From Brachypterus glaber (Eukaryota; Arthropoda; Insecta; Coleoptera; Kateretidae), in assembly GCA_958510825.1 (NCBI GenBank), contig OY294044.1, positions 82,072,895 through 82,136,894 on the forward strand: a stretch of DNA of 64,000 nucleotides. Reading direction: 5' to 3'. The position numbers were made by a program, and so were the translations under genes. Positions 31,682 through 43,719 of the stretch are shown piece by piece (position 1 is the stretch's first letter; each line of letters begins with the position of its first letter). The notes under the pieces are model-generated. The model was not told the DNA's origin, did not search any database, and saw only the letters and a program-made list of their open reading frames with translations.

Positions 31682-32180
31682 TAATACTAATAAATTTAAA
31701 TGTATTTGAAAAAATTGTTTTCGCCCTTTTTCACGCCCTTACCCTCAACGCGATTTTTACTAAAACAATCTCAGTCGAGAATTTTGGACTTTAAAAAACC
31801 TATTTTCCCTATTTTTTTCGTGGAAATATTTTTTTGCACATAAAGTTGAGTTGAGAAATGTAAAAAAATAATTTCCCCAAGAAAATCATGCGTTGGTATA
31901 AAAAATTTTGATTTTTTTTTATTTCGACGTTATATCCAAAAAAAAAGATGTCGGTCTTTGTCTGTCTGTATATCCGGGAAATTTGTAATCACGATAATTC
32001 GAGAACGCTTAGAGCCAAATACTTCTAATTTGGACCATAGATTGCTTATTCAAAGTTCTAGGCTGGGACTGTTTTTGGCAAGAATCGGGATGGGATAAAA
32101 TGGGGTAAAAACCATTTTCCAAAAAAAGAAATTAAAAAAAATTATTATAATAATTTTAGAATAAATTCTTTTTATTTTTT
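31682..32180 (+). repeat. CTGT-family fragment and flanks
   Basis: 31950-32115 reads GTCTTTGTCTGTCTGTATAT, ATCACGATAATTCGAGAACG and CAAAGTTCTAGGCTGGGAC, the CTGT-family order, in diverged form. The rest is AT-rich. Confidence 0.5.
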
Positions 32181-32199
32181 TTTTTATTATAAGATTCAC

Positions 32200-32560
32200 T
32201 TTTAGCTACCTTAAATACCCTTTTATACACATTTTCAAGAAAATTACCCCCCCTCAGGGGGTGAAGTTGGAATTGTTTTATTATGAGATTTACTTTAAGC
32301 AACGTCAAAACCCCCTATTTACCAACTTTCACAAAAACTACCCACACCCCTTAGGGGGTGGAATTGGAAAAATATTATTAAATTCATTTTCGTTGTCCCC
32401 AAAAACCCCTTTATACCAATTTTGACGAAAATATTGAAAATATTTAAAAATATTTACCCCCTCACCCCCGTGGGGGTGGTTAGAAAATTTTGATTATCAT
32501 ATTCGATTTCAGCAACCTCAAAAACCCCTATATATCAATTTTTGTGAAAAATTATTGTAT
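32200..32560 (+). repeat. Degenerate tandem repeat built on CCCC-GGGG hairpins
   Basis: Palindromic cores CCCCTCAGGGGG (32250), CCCCTTAGGGGG (32347) and CACCCCCGTGGGGGTGG (32463) recur at 97 and about 117 bp. Each is preceded by a CAACNTCAAAAACCCC...ACCAATTTT-like phrase and followed by GGAATTGG-like text. It directly abuts a minus-strand CTGT-family copy. Confidence 0.6.
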
Positions 32561-32579
32561 TTACCCTTTTTTTGCCCCC

Positions 32580-32740
32580 TTTACCCCCACCCCAATGTTT
32601 ACCAAAAACAATCCCGAGCGAGAACTTTTGTTAACATACCTGTATGCCAAATTTCAAGTCTATAGCTTAAAGTGTTCATAAGTTATCGTGGATACAAGAT
32701 TTCCCGGACAGAACGATCGACTGACCGATCGACCACAATT
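32580..32740 (-). repeat. CTGT-microsatellite repeat family, minus-strand copy
   Basis: Read on the minus strand it gives GTCGGTCAGTCG-like repeats, TATCCACGATAACTTATGAA, AGACTTGAAATTTGGCATAC and a G-rich tail, as in the plus copies at 3478 and 27264. Confidence 0.6.
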
Positions 32741-33459
32741 TTTTTTTTTTTGCTTGAAATTGTTTTATATCGACATAAAAGGTCACAAAACGCCAAAATA
32801 CGCTTTCCGAAATTTTGAAAATTTTCAAAATGGGAAAGAAAAATGTTTTTTTTTTGTTTTAATCAACCTAACGGAGGACTTTCATTGGGAAATGTAAAAT
32901 CATAGTTTATTTTTACCTCCTAAACACTTGTATATTTTCGTATTTGCCTTCGTATAAAAACGATCTTTTAAAGTCATATAACCGGTTAATAAAACAAATT
33001 TATATGGAAAACGAAATGTATATATTCGTCTTACACTCTTTACAACCTGACAGTTCTAGAAAAGTATCATTACTCTTTAATTAAAAAAAATCAATTTTTT
33101 TTTATTTTAACCCCTTCTCGCATACTGTGCCATATATGGCACGCACGGTTTTTTTAGTGTATCTCTGCTTCCATATCTTAAACAAACTTTTACTTATATG
33201 CAAATGAATAAAGAAGTCTATTACAGACAAATGTAAATAATTTAGTCACCTTAATTTATTTTAATCTACTTTTATAAACGTTTATATCATGGCTGCGGTA
33301 TGTCATATATAAAGTACCACGTATATACGTTATGGGAAATGGATCCGGGTTAAGATTTGAATATGTTTTAGTTCTCAAGTGACTGATTAAAAGTCTCCAT
33401 AGGCACCAAGCTCTATGTTTAATAATTGTTGTGCTATACTGGAATTCAATGAAACTCAG

Positions 33460-33660
33460 TCCGCCATATTGGATCCGCCATCTTGAACTTTTAAAATCTA
33501 ATAATAGATTCGTAATCAGCGACCCCAAAAACCCATATATACAAATTTCTATTACAATCAGGGTTAATTTTACGAAATCGGTCCACCATATTGGATCCGA
33601 AATTTTGAATTTTGAAAATCTGATAACAGATTCGTGATCAGCGACCCCAAAAACTTACAG
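33460..33660 (+). repeat. 121 bp direct repeat, two units
   Basis: CCATATTGGATCCG occurs at 33464 and 33586 and CAGCGACCCCAAAAAC at 33518 and 33639, both 121-122 bp apart, with similar text between. The short frames across it are by-products. Confidence 0.65.
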
Positions 33661-34657
33661 TACAGCTATTTTTATAGAAATACAGTCATTAGAAAAATGC
33701 GTGATTCAAAGAGTTAAATGGATTGTAGGAAATTTGACAAAAGCACCCAAAAAACAAAAAATATATGAGGCTAAACTTTTTCGACAATCGACAAAAATAA
33801 AAGGAAGAGTGCTGTCAACGTTTAGACTTGAAAATAAAAAGTTATAGAGCGTGGCACAAGAAAAAAAATAAAATTAGGAATGTTCCAATTAAGTAAAATC
33901 TACAATTTAACCAGGAATGACTTGAACATGAACGTAGAGAATAAGGACTGGTAAGTTATAGTTCGATCTGGTTACGTATTGACCAAAAAGCGCTGGTATC
34001 TACGAGCGAGATTGAAAGCCTTCTAGATCGTAATTTTAATTTTTTAATGGTGCTTAGTAGGTGGCTGCTTGATAGCGTCATGCGTAAACAGTGACATTAT
34101 AAACATATAATCACAGTGACGTTTATTTTTAGTGTGTGTTTTTATGAAAACATCTTCTTTGGTTATTCTAAGGTAAGTTATAGATACCTGGTATATAATT
34201 TTAGAAATAACAATCAAATCTCTAAATCTTGTGGCACATCAAAAACTGTAAGCCATGATTCTGGTGAATTAATTTTGAATTTTTAAGTACTATATTTTCT
34301 TGTTTCGACATTTTAGTAGTTAGTTATTAAAACCATTTTTATCACAAAATACTAAAAGTAATCACATAATACCGATAAAAGTATTATAGTTTAGTAGCAA
34401 CTTATAAAATATTTTGACGTTTATTTCTAACATAAACAAAATTTGAGATTGTTTGTCATAGAATTTTATAAAATCATAAATCTAGAGTGCTCCATATCGC
34501 GCTCGTAGACTATTTCGCCATCTGGTGGATTCCAGTCATTACGTAACACGAAAAAGCTAGTTAAAACTTCGGAGTGTCACAGGGTTGGACTTTTTTAAAT
34601 TTTAAAGGGCTTATCTTGAGTTTTTTTTTAAATTTAGTTTTTTGTTCTTTTTTCATG
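33661..34657. other. AT-rich sequence, no supported gene
   Basis: The only recognisable piece is a single ATGAGGCTAAACTTTTTCG phrase at 33766 related to 28878. The rest shows no structure to my reading. Confidence 0.3.
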
Positions 34658-35884
34658 TAGGGTAGGATCACCGGTTTTAGCCACTGCACCGGTTTTAGCC
34701 AGTAAGAGTAGTTTTTTGGGTATAGCTAAGAAATAGGAGACTTTAGATCAAAATTATCGTTTAAATCCGATTTGAATGATAAAAGTTGGGACAACAAATA
34801 TGTTAAATAAGTTTTAACTGTAGCGAAACGAATACAGCGCCTATTTAAAATTTTGATTTTGAAAAAAATGTAATTTCTTATGACTTTTTTTAAGCAACCG
34901 CCAGAAAAATAATTTTAAATATCTAATTCAGGTAAAATTACATTCGTAAAACATTTATATCAAGTTAAAGGTAAGTCATTAAACAGTTACTTTATTAATA
35001 TTTTAATACATATTTTGCAGAATTTATTCTTAAATTTGCATGGCGATAACTGGGACACTATTATGCTTCTCTTTCTAGCTATAGCCACAGAATTGGCTAA
35101 AACTGGAACCTAAGTAGTACCAGTTATAGGCAATGTCAAAAAATATCAATATGTCAAAATTACTGTACAAATAATAAAGATTTTAGCGAAAACCACCTTT
35201 AAATATTAGCCAATAATACATTTAAATTAAAAAAGGAGGAGTATTATACAAAATATATACGAGAACGGGCCATCAAAATGACTCAAATGATTCAAGACTG
35301 AAGCTGAAAACTAAAAATGTCACAATGTGAAATTGTAACATACATGTAAATTTTTTGTAAAACTTATAGTGTCGAATATGGTATAAACTACCAGCTGGTT
35401 CAGATCCCAAAAAGACTCTAAACAAATAAATAAAAAATAAATAAAATTAATAAATATTTGTAATTATCGGATAATTGTCCAAGAAAAGATGTATGTAAGA
35501 AAAAATGTAATAAAAAACGAATACATTTTAAATATTGATTAAGAAGTATATATTTTTAAAAAACTATAAATTTTATGTTCTAAATCTGTTACAAAAATAT
35601 AAATAATTTATTTTTAACATCTTAAACTTAACATGGTGAATTTTTATGGCTAAAACCGGTTCTTGGGTGGCTAAAACTAGAGAATTAGTATTATTTTGTT
35701 TGTTTTTTATTTTTTAACATATCAGCTGAAGTTATATTGTTTAAACATTTATTTTATAGTAGAGATATATTGTAAGTTTCAGAAAAACCAAAACTTGCAA
35801 CCTTAACATTATAATAAAACATAATAAAAAGAAATAAAAACAGAATTTTTCTTAAGGTGGCTATAACTGGGGTATCTACCCTAC
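34658..35884. mobile_element. GTAGGGTAG-ended inverted-repeat element, 1.23 kb
   Basis: The left end GTAGGGTAGGATCACCGG and right end GGGGTATCTACCCTAC are inverted. CCGGTTTTAGCCA-like words recur many times in both orientations (34672, 34691, 35085, 35650, 35675), suggesting the termini are internally repeated. No transposase frame is present. Confidence 0.65.
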
Positions 35885-37020
35885 TCATATAGACCGATAT
35901 TCTATGAGGCACAACGGCTCATATCCTTTCATCATAGTGGTGAAAGTCACGTGGCTTTCTAAATTAAATGTCGAAAAGTTCTCATCTCAATGTCTTAAAA
36001 ATGAACCTCCAAAAGTTAAGACAATATATTGTCTACATACCGGGGAATTTTAAAAACTTCTATTAAGGAATTCTGCAGTGGTCGACAGAAGCGGCATCAC
36101 AGCTGGACATCGAAGAAGACTTTTAATAAAAACATTATTTTTGTATTTTTTTTTTTTGTATTTTTAACATTATTTTTGTTATTTTCAATAATATGCGTTG
36201 TTTACTAATGCCGTTTTACTACTAAAACCACCCAAATCCTCAGGTGAAGTTCGAAAAGGACTCTCGGGAAACTGTAACGATCATTTTCTCCATAAAATTT
36301 ACCTTCAGTAATACTATTTTGCTTGTCATAACGTACACAGCGGTCGGTAATTTTAGAAAAAAGAAAACTGCTGAAACAAGTCAAATGGTTTCACAGAAAT
36401 TCAGTTTTTTGTGTCTCCTGAAAAATTTTAATTTTCGGAGATGAGCCCTTTTCGAAATTACAATTCAACTTTTTTCTGACGTTAAAGGCGGCTAGGGTAG
36501 TATACTATAGAATGCGGAGCATTATATATCTTCACGGCTTGTTTTATTTCCTTTATTCAGTTCATTTTGGAATTACAACTACTTGCGTAATTTATTTTAA
36601 AACGATCACATCGCTTATTGGATTCAACTTTTTTTAACCACATTAAAATATATTTATAGATTTTGTTGTATAGCCGCGAAACAGCGAAATGTTGAAATAT
36701 CAGTTAACATGTATTAGGTATCTACTCTTTGATTTTATAAGCGACAAGTACCTATTAACACTAATTAGTATGCTTACAAATTAATACGTTTCGCACGTAT
36801 TAAAAAGTAATGTCAATGTATCGGTTGATTTTTAATTATTCCCAAATAAAAACCAGCTGAACAGTTGCAAGCACTAGGCACTAATTTGAACGTTATATTC
36901 TAGCAAAAACTGTATAAAACATTTTTTTTTAATCGGTTTATAAATGCTAAAAAAACATTTTACTGCTTTAATCGCTAATATCTCGAAAACAGTGTATTTT
37001 AGGAAATAATTGTTTATAAC
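35885..37020. other. AT-rich sequence with a repeat half
   Basis: 36500-36560 (TATACTATAGAATGCGGAGC, then TATCTTCACGGC) resembles 3428-3460 and the flank at 50095-50130. Nothing else is supported. Confidence 0.35.
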
Positions 37021-37128
37021 ATATAAAGAACTTTCACTTTCGGGTTTAGACCGTGTTAATGGATTAGGTTAGTGGAAAGTGAAAATCCATTAACACGGTC
37101 TAAACCCGAAAATGAAAGTTCTTTATAT
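37021..37128. repeat. Hairpin with about 44 bp arms
   Basis: CGGGTTTAGACCGTGTTAAT at 37041 pairs with ATTAACACGGTCTAAACCCG at 37089-37108, extended by AAGAACTTTCACTTT / AAATGAAAGTTCTT. The loop is about 18 nt. Confidence 0.7.
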
Positions 37129-37361
37129 CTTAATGGCCGTGAAAGCTTAAAATCTAAAATTGTTTATAACATTTTTTGAGCAATTTAAAAAAGTCTCATA
37201 TAAATGCTAAATTAATAAAATACGAAAACAACCAAAAAACTCTAAAAATAGGAGTTTTACCCCATTCTTACCCCCAATCGTTTACCTCCAAAATCTAATC
37301 AGCTCTTCGAAATATGATAAGAAAACATATGCAAAAAAACCGCTTGTCGATATCTTTTTTT

Positions 37362-37500
37362 AGAAATGGAGTTATCGAGTTTACAGACGGAAGGAAAACA
37401 ATTTTTCACTGATTTCGACTCAGAAAGGTCTAAAACGTCAAGAAATATGAAAAAAACATTGTAATAGGTTTGGACTTTTCGGCGAGGATTTTAATACATC
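37362..37500 (+). repeat. Dispersed repeat shared with 50138-50240
   Basis: ATCGAGTTTACAGACGGAAG, CTGATTTCGACTCAGAAAGG and AAAACGTC recur in the same order at 50148-50215. It is non-coding, and the frame at 50101-50343 derives from it. Confidence 0.55.
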
Positions 37501-37582
37501 GGCACTCTTCGTAGTACCTATCAACTGCCGATAAAAAAAAACGCTTTACATTTGACCGATATCTTCATCTTTTTGATTGATT

Positions 37583-37751
37583 TGCACTCGAAGTGCAAAA
37601 GGTCGCATCTTAAAATTTTACTTTGTTGTTCTATTGTAGGAACCCTAAATGAAATTTAAACTTTACGCATTGTAAAGTTTAAATAAACTTTACAAATACA
37701 ATACAAAAACAAAGTAAAATTCTGACATACACCTTTTGCACTTTGAGTGAC
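37583..37751. repeat. Inverted repeat of about 170 bp
   Basis: GCACTCGAAGTGCAAAAGGT pairs with ACCTTTTGCACTTTGAGTG and AATTTTACTTTGTT with AACAAAGTAAAATT. A smaller AAACTTTAC/GTAAAGTTT hairpin lies in the middle. Confidence 0.65.
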
Positions 37752-38950
37752 CTTGCGCTTTACAACAGAGGAGTATATACATTAACTTAGGACCCCGAAA
37801 AAAGAAAAAAAAATTAAGTGCGTTATATTCAATTTTAAACAACTTTTAAATGTCACGTTTCCTTTTAGATACATCTTAAGAAAGAATACGCCGATTGACT
37901 TGGTAAGTACATGAAGACACCTGAAATTAAAAAGAATCCCTCCAAAAATAAGAAAGCATGGGGGCTAAATATTAAAAAAAATATATATATAAAATATTTT
38001 AAACCTAAAAATTTTTTTTGGTGAAATTATTTTCATTATTTAAGTAAATTCCTGACTTTTTTATTCACAAAAAAAGTTAGAAATTTTACAAAGAAGTTTC
38101 ATGTAAAAACTAAAAATACAAAAACGTATTATTTTTTGAGAGCTGCAATAGGTACCCAACTTTTTTAATCCAAAAAAATGGTAAATAGGAATTAAAAATC
38201 AAAAAAAAAATGGTATAAAAATTATATTGGTAAGTAAAATATTTAAATTGTTATATGGGATTTAAAATTTACAAATTTTACTTTTTTAAGTTAGGGAGCG
38301 TTTAAGTATTACGTAACGCAAATTTTGATCATTTTGGACCCCCACTCCCCCTCTGTAACGCTATTTTCCTATACCATTAACATGGGCGTAACACTCCAAA
38401 ATTAATTAGGAGAATATAAAAGTTATTTCATTTTTTTCAATTTTGAAAATCCCAACTTTTATATGTGTAACCCATGAAATTTGCAACTGTTTTGATTTCA
38501 AGATGAGTAGGGGCTTCCTAATTTCGAGTTTTAGAAATAGAAAATTAAATTATAAATAAATAAAACTTCGGGTGATATTTAGTTTGTGTTGTTTATTTTT
38601 TATATCAGAGTATACTAAGTAAACATAGACTGACCATTTAGAATTAGTTGAAAAAACAAAAAAAAAATGAATTACATTTAATATTTACATGCATTTATTG
38701 AGATCTCTGGAAACAGTATGGAATATAATTACAAATCTTACTATTGGACCTTTGTTATGTAAAAAAATGTAATATTTATATGTTCTCGATATTTTTTTAC
38801 ATTTTTTTATATTTTTTTTGTATGTTACACATTTTACAGCATAAAACATATAATTATTACATAGAATTTTGATCTCAAATTTAGTTTTTTTATTATGGTT
38901 TAGCAGAAAAACATAATAGAATCAACTAATACTTAAATATGAGTATTATG
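37752..38950. other. AT-rich sequence with repeat fragments
   Basis: GCATGGGGGCTAAAT at 37958 belongs to the family at 28878. 38300-38380 holds the GTATTACGTAACGC repeat with its C-rich partner. No gene is seen. Confidence 0.35.
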
Positions 38951-39318
38951 CAGGGTGATCCATTTATGATGATAATCCTTAATATTTTAATAACTGCTGG
39001 ATATGTCGAAAAGTTTTTAACAATAGTTATAAAAGATTAATAGAAGCACAAAATTGTATATATTTGATAAGTTTAGGGGGTTTGAAAAAAATAAAAAATA
39101 TATGGTCAAATAGAGAATTTTACGCGCTTTGAAATATTGTATTACACGACCCCCATTTCATTTTAAAAATGTTTTTTCTTGTACTCCTGCCTAAACATAT
39201 CAAATATAAACCATTTTGTGCTCTCATTAAGCTCTTATAACTTTTGTTTAAAACCTTTTTTGATATATTTAGCAGTTATTAAAATATTAAGGATTACCGT
39301 GATAAATAAACCACCCTG
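38951..39318. mobile_element. CAGGGTG-ended element, 368 bp
   Basis: CAGGGTGATCCATTTATGAT, AATCCTTAATATTTTAATAA and ACTGCT are mirrored at 39268-39318, which ends CCACCCTG followed by TATA. The core TGTATTACACGACCCCC is that of the CAG family. A truncated relative lies at 58255-58789. Confidence 0.75.
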
Positions 39319-39509
39319 TATAATAAAAAGTATGTACAAATCATTACCAATGGTAAAAAATAAATCATAGTCAAAAATCGCAAATAATCAAATATTGGTC
39401 GTTTATTTGCAAAATAAAGACACAGTCGTTGATAATAAAGTATCCTATTGAGGTAATTACCTAAAATTATCTAAAATAGGTAAAGTATAAATAAAATTAC
39501 ACAAACCTT

Positions 39510-39806
39510 AGTAAAGAATAAGGGATTAACTAATGGGAAAATAACTGATATTTGTCAAGCATATAGTAAAAAAATACGAGAAATTTTCATTACAACAGTG
39601 TCTCAAACTCTAAATTTGTTGCTCTCTTAGCCAAAATTGACGTCGACCATCTGCTGATGTTTATATTTAGCGGATTTTTTAAGTATCTCACAGTGCATTA
39701 AATTTAAAGAGTGAGACACCACTTTAAAGGAAAAATTTTCGTATTTTTTACTGTGTGCAACAAAAATTACAAGGTTCCCATTATTTAAAAAATTCCCTTT
39801 ACTATT
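39510..39806. mobile_element. Inverted-repeat element, about 300 bp
   Basis: AATAAGGGATTAACTAATGG, AGTAAAAAAATACGAGAAAT and GTGTCTCAAACTCT on the left are complemented by AGAGTGAGACACC, TTTTCGTATTTTTTACTG and CCCATTATTTAAAAAATTCC on the right. Confidence 0.65.
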
Positions 39807-40422
39807 AAAAAATTATATTCACTAAATTACACAAAATACTATGTACAATCCAATACAAAAATTAAAAGATTAGAGTGGTCGTAAATTGCGGAATTGAAAA
39901 TATTACCTAATTTTAAGGCATGTTTGTTTTTTCAACATTTTTTGAAAAAATACCAAAAACTCTTAATAAAATTTAAAATTTTTACAACAAACATATTCAT
40001 ACATATGTCGTTTATTTTGAGGCCTGAATTTACGAAAATCCTTAGAGAGTTTTAAGGTATAAGTATATTTTCAAATCTGCTATTTATAACTGCTAATACC
40101 AGGATCCTTATTATTAAATACACTCAGAACAATTTTTTATTTCTATATATAGATTTTAAAAATAGGATCCCTAAAATTATCTAAAAAAAGTTAAATCTAA
40201 AAATGTTTTTACCATATACATCAAAAGAAAAAAATAAAAATCTAAAAAAAAAACCAAAGCTGTTTTTAATATACTCAAATATAAATTTGTTTTTAATTTT
40301 TTTAATATACAGTCTCTATATCTCATTGCACACAATTAATATCCACACAGATTACACTAACAGATACTACTAGATTTTATTTATATAGTTGGCAAATGTG
40401 ACAAACTTCACTAATTGAAGGT
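39807..40422. other. AT-rich sequence, nothing recognised
   Basis: No gene or convincing repeat beyond short TATCTAAAA words. Confidence 0.3.
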
Positions 40423-40890
40423 TTGGGTGACATCCATACTCTCAAGTTCCCTACTCCCTAACATCCCTACTTCACAACAACCTAGTCCGTAACATCCCTG
40501 CTCCCCCCAATTAGGGTTAAACCTACTCCACACTATATGCACTTAATTAGCCACAGTGAGTGGTCCACAAAACAATATATCTAGTAATTATTTTATTTTT
40601 TTTCTTGCGAGTGCTCCTTTTTACGTAAAAATCTAGAATAACCACAATTATGCTATTCTAGTAACCTCGTTGTCTGGGTACTCAAAGTGTACTAATAAAT
40701 AATTTATAAATTAAATACATATTTGACAATGACTATCATGAAAAATATTTTTTTTTATATCAAGGCTAATCGAGTACATAAAGTGCGGGGTAGGTTTATT
40801 GGAAAGTAGGGATGTTATGGAGTAGGGATGTTATAAAGTTGGGATGTCAGGGAGTAGGGAAAATGAGAGTAGGGATGTGTGTCACCCAAA
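40423..40890. mobile_element. Element whose arms are a minisatellite
   Basis: The left arm is a series of (A)CATCCCTACTC(CCTA)-like words and the right arm is the complement, a series of AGTAGGGATGTTATGG-like words. The outer ends are TTGGGTGACATCC and ATGTGTGTCACCCAA. TAAACCTACTCCACACTATA pairs with a GTGCGGGGTAGGTTTA region. It is 468 bp with no frame. Confidence 0.7.
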
Positions 40891-42539
40891 GGTTTTTTTT
40901 TCTTTATAGAGCTGCATATAAGAATTTTTATTCTATCTTAAAATATCATTTTCTAGTTTAGTAGGAACTAAAATATAAATAATTACATAATAAATTTGAT
41001 TCTTCTGAAACTTGTCAAAATAAAAAAATTAAATCCAGTCATACTTTTAAAAATATAAGACTATACCAATAATCAAAAAAATTAACAAACTCATCACTTA
41101 GGAATGAAACTTAAAAAGTTTAGGATCAAATTTTTGCGAAAAGGGTTACGATATTTTGCAAAAACCTTCAATATAACCACTTAAGTGGTTAAAAATAAAT
41201 ATATTTTACGGGTTACGGGTTAAAAAATTATTACTTTAAAATGATATTTAGTCTATTTTCAATCATAAATGAAGAAAAAAGACATTTTTTACACAGTCCA
41301 AAAACTACGGTAGTGCAATAAAACCTTAAAAACATGCTTTTTCTGAACATGCCCAATTTTGTGGACCCAGATATCAAATGCATGTTTTAATTCCATGAAA
41401 ACTGAGAATAAAACCGTGGTGCACATGAGGTCAGACCTCGGTATACCACCGGTGGTACATTTCAACCGCAACGTGTTATAAATATAAAATAGGTTTTAGT
41501 CAATTTTCAGGAACTCTAAAATATATTCAAAAACATATATAAAATTATATTTATGATAGTTTCATAATTTTTTAGATTTTTGATACTTTGTATTAAAAAA
41601 ATTTGATATTTTAAGATAATTTTGAAGTCGTACATATATTTTTGCAGTCTTTTGCACATTAAAAGTCTTAAAAAATCATTACCAGGTATTTTTAGGAAAA
41701 AACAACCAAGGTATTGTGATCGGCAGTTTACCAATGTCGTTAGGTAGGTAGGTAATTTATTATACTTAGTTACATTTAAAAATAAATTACTACTTTTAAC
41801 TATACTATAATTTGACCATCTACACATTTTTTTGTCCATTCGTGCTAATTTAGTCAATAGAGTTTTTAAACATTGATTTCTATCAAATAGGCCCATAATT
41901 TACATACATTTACTTTTCTACACCTAAATTTTATTTATTTTTTATAATTACTAATTAAATGTGTCGAATAAAAACTATTTATTTTTTTTATAAAGGATAT
42001 AAGCATACAAATATTGTTACTTGGTAATCTGTAAATTTTATTTTAAGATGTTATAAGGAAATAAATTTATATAAATTATAATTATAATAATTATAATTAT
42101 GTACCTAATTTAAGGCTCTGCAAGAAAATTGTTTAATTACAGCACTTAAACTACTTTATTAAAAGTACATAAGATGTAAATATAATAAATTAGAAAAAAC
42201 GTAAAAAAACGGCCTGATTTTTTTTTTATTTACCCCAATTACTTCTTATGGTGTGTTTAAAAAAAAGTAAGTAAAAAAAACGGGTCAGAAACAAAAAATA
42301 AAAATTTGCAGCAAACCACTGTCATCGAGTGGTTTTCTTGCAAGGCTTGAAACTTCTGGATACTTATATATGCTTAATGACATATTAAAATTTGAAGAAA
42401 ATCCACAGGTCACAAAATTACAGATTTTGTGTGAAATATTCTTTAAAACACTAAAAACTAAATCTATTTCACCAATTATTTATATCACGTATTATATTGG
42501 TTTTAAAGCAAACTATATACAAATTTAAAATTATCTTTA
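40891..42539. other. AT-rich sequence, no supported gene
   Basis: A 126-codon frame on the minus strand (41516-41896) is AT-rich and shows no domain. TTACTTCTTATGGTGTGTTT at 42240 resembles a piece of the 23273-24356 arm. Otherwise unassigned. Confidence 0.3.
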
Positions 42540-42840
42540 CACAGCTCAAAAAAAAAATAATAACGTTTCAAACAGGGTTATGATATATCGATTTCTATAG
42601 ATTTTGGGCTTCTGAATCCGAATTTGAATGCAGCATTTCTCCATGGCGCCTCTATTTGAATCTAGCAGCAAAACAATGTCAAATTCACGAAAAGTTGGCA
42701 ATGTTGAGATTATTTAGGTTATTTTTCTTGAAACCCTGACGTGATGGAGAACTTCTGCTATCATATTCGGATTCACCAGCCCAATTAATAGAAAGCAGTA
42801 TATCACGATCGAATCGAATTTATTTTTTGTTGAGCTGTTT
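42540..42840. mobile_element. Inverted-repeat element, 301 bp
   Basis: ACAGCTCAAAAAAAAA pairs with TTTTTTGTTGAGCTGT. Inner arms TGATATATCGATTTCTATAG and TTTGGGCTTCTGAATCCGAA are mirrored at 42745-42812. The AATCCGAATTTGA phrase also recurs at 4255 and 5336. Confidence 0.65.
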
Positions 42841-43719
42841 TATTTTTCGTTATACACATTTTAATTAATATTTATATTCTAGTAAAAATTCGATATTAAC
42901 TAAATTATTAGCTGTTTGAATTAAATTGTTTTTTTAGGGATAATTTCGTTTATTTCGTTACTCGAAACATCCGTCAAAAAAATCAGTGTATTAACTACTA
43001 AAAATCGATGCAAAATAAAATATTACAATCAGTATTTTGAATTATCACAGCACAAAAAGGTCATTTATTTTTGACCATATATAGACAATTAAAGGGATAA
43101 TGTTTAATCAAAAACGGAATCACCGTTTTTTTTTTATTTTTTCGGATCTTTGGGAGTCCAACTATTAAACTTTATTATATTTTGGACACCCTGTAGATTT
43201 CAAACAGCTGAATGGACCTAATTTTGACTTGATGAACTGCCTTAACTTCCGAACGGTGATGCCAGTCTCATAAAAACTAAAAAATACTAATGTATATCTA
43301 ACAAGGCAGTGATACAATGTACAATATTTTTTTGTTTTTTTTTACACAATTGGCAGATCTACTTTTTTGTTTTTTTTAATATTTAATTAGGGTATAATAA
43401 TCACACTGTAGAGCGACTAAAATATACACAAAAAGGCAGTTCAACATCTCTACTCTAAATTTTTCTACTTTGTGGCATTTCCACTCTTCTACATCTCTAC
43501 TCTGTAATATCTCTCTATATCTTTCCTCTTTTACAGCTCAGACATCTTTACTCTGTGATAACCCTTTTACATTTCTCCCAGTTTTAAGCCTATTCTACAC
43601 TGTATGTTTATTACGGACTCAATAATAAAAGTGCTTTGCTAATCAATCTAAGCTTTTTATTTATGTTTGACACTGTTACAGTGATGTACAGCCAGGCGAT
43701 CATAGCATTACGCACTATA

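Noticed and set aside
31186..31709. Two adjacent plus-strand frames (97 and 68 codons)
   Set aside because: They are the two arms of an inverted-repeat element.
33120..33160. GTGCCATATATGGCAC palindrome as an operator
   Set aside because: A single 16 bp palindrome in AT-rich eukaryotic DNA with no gene nearby is not evidence of a binding site.
41516..41896. 126-codon minus-strand frame
   Set aside because: Composition is plain AT-rich background and no domain is seen; it is too short to support a gene call.
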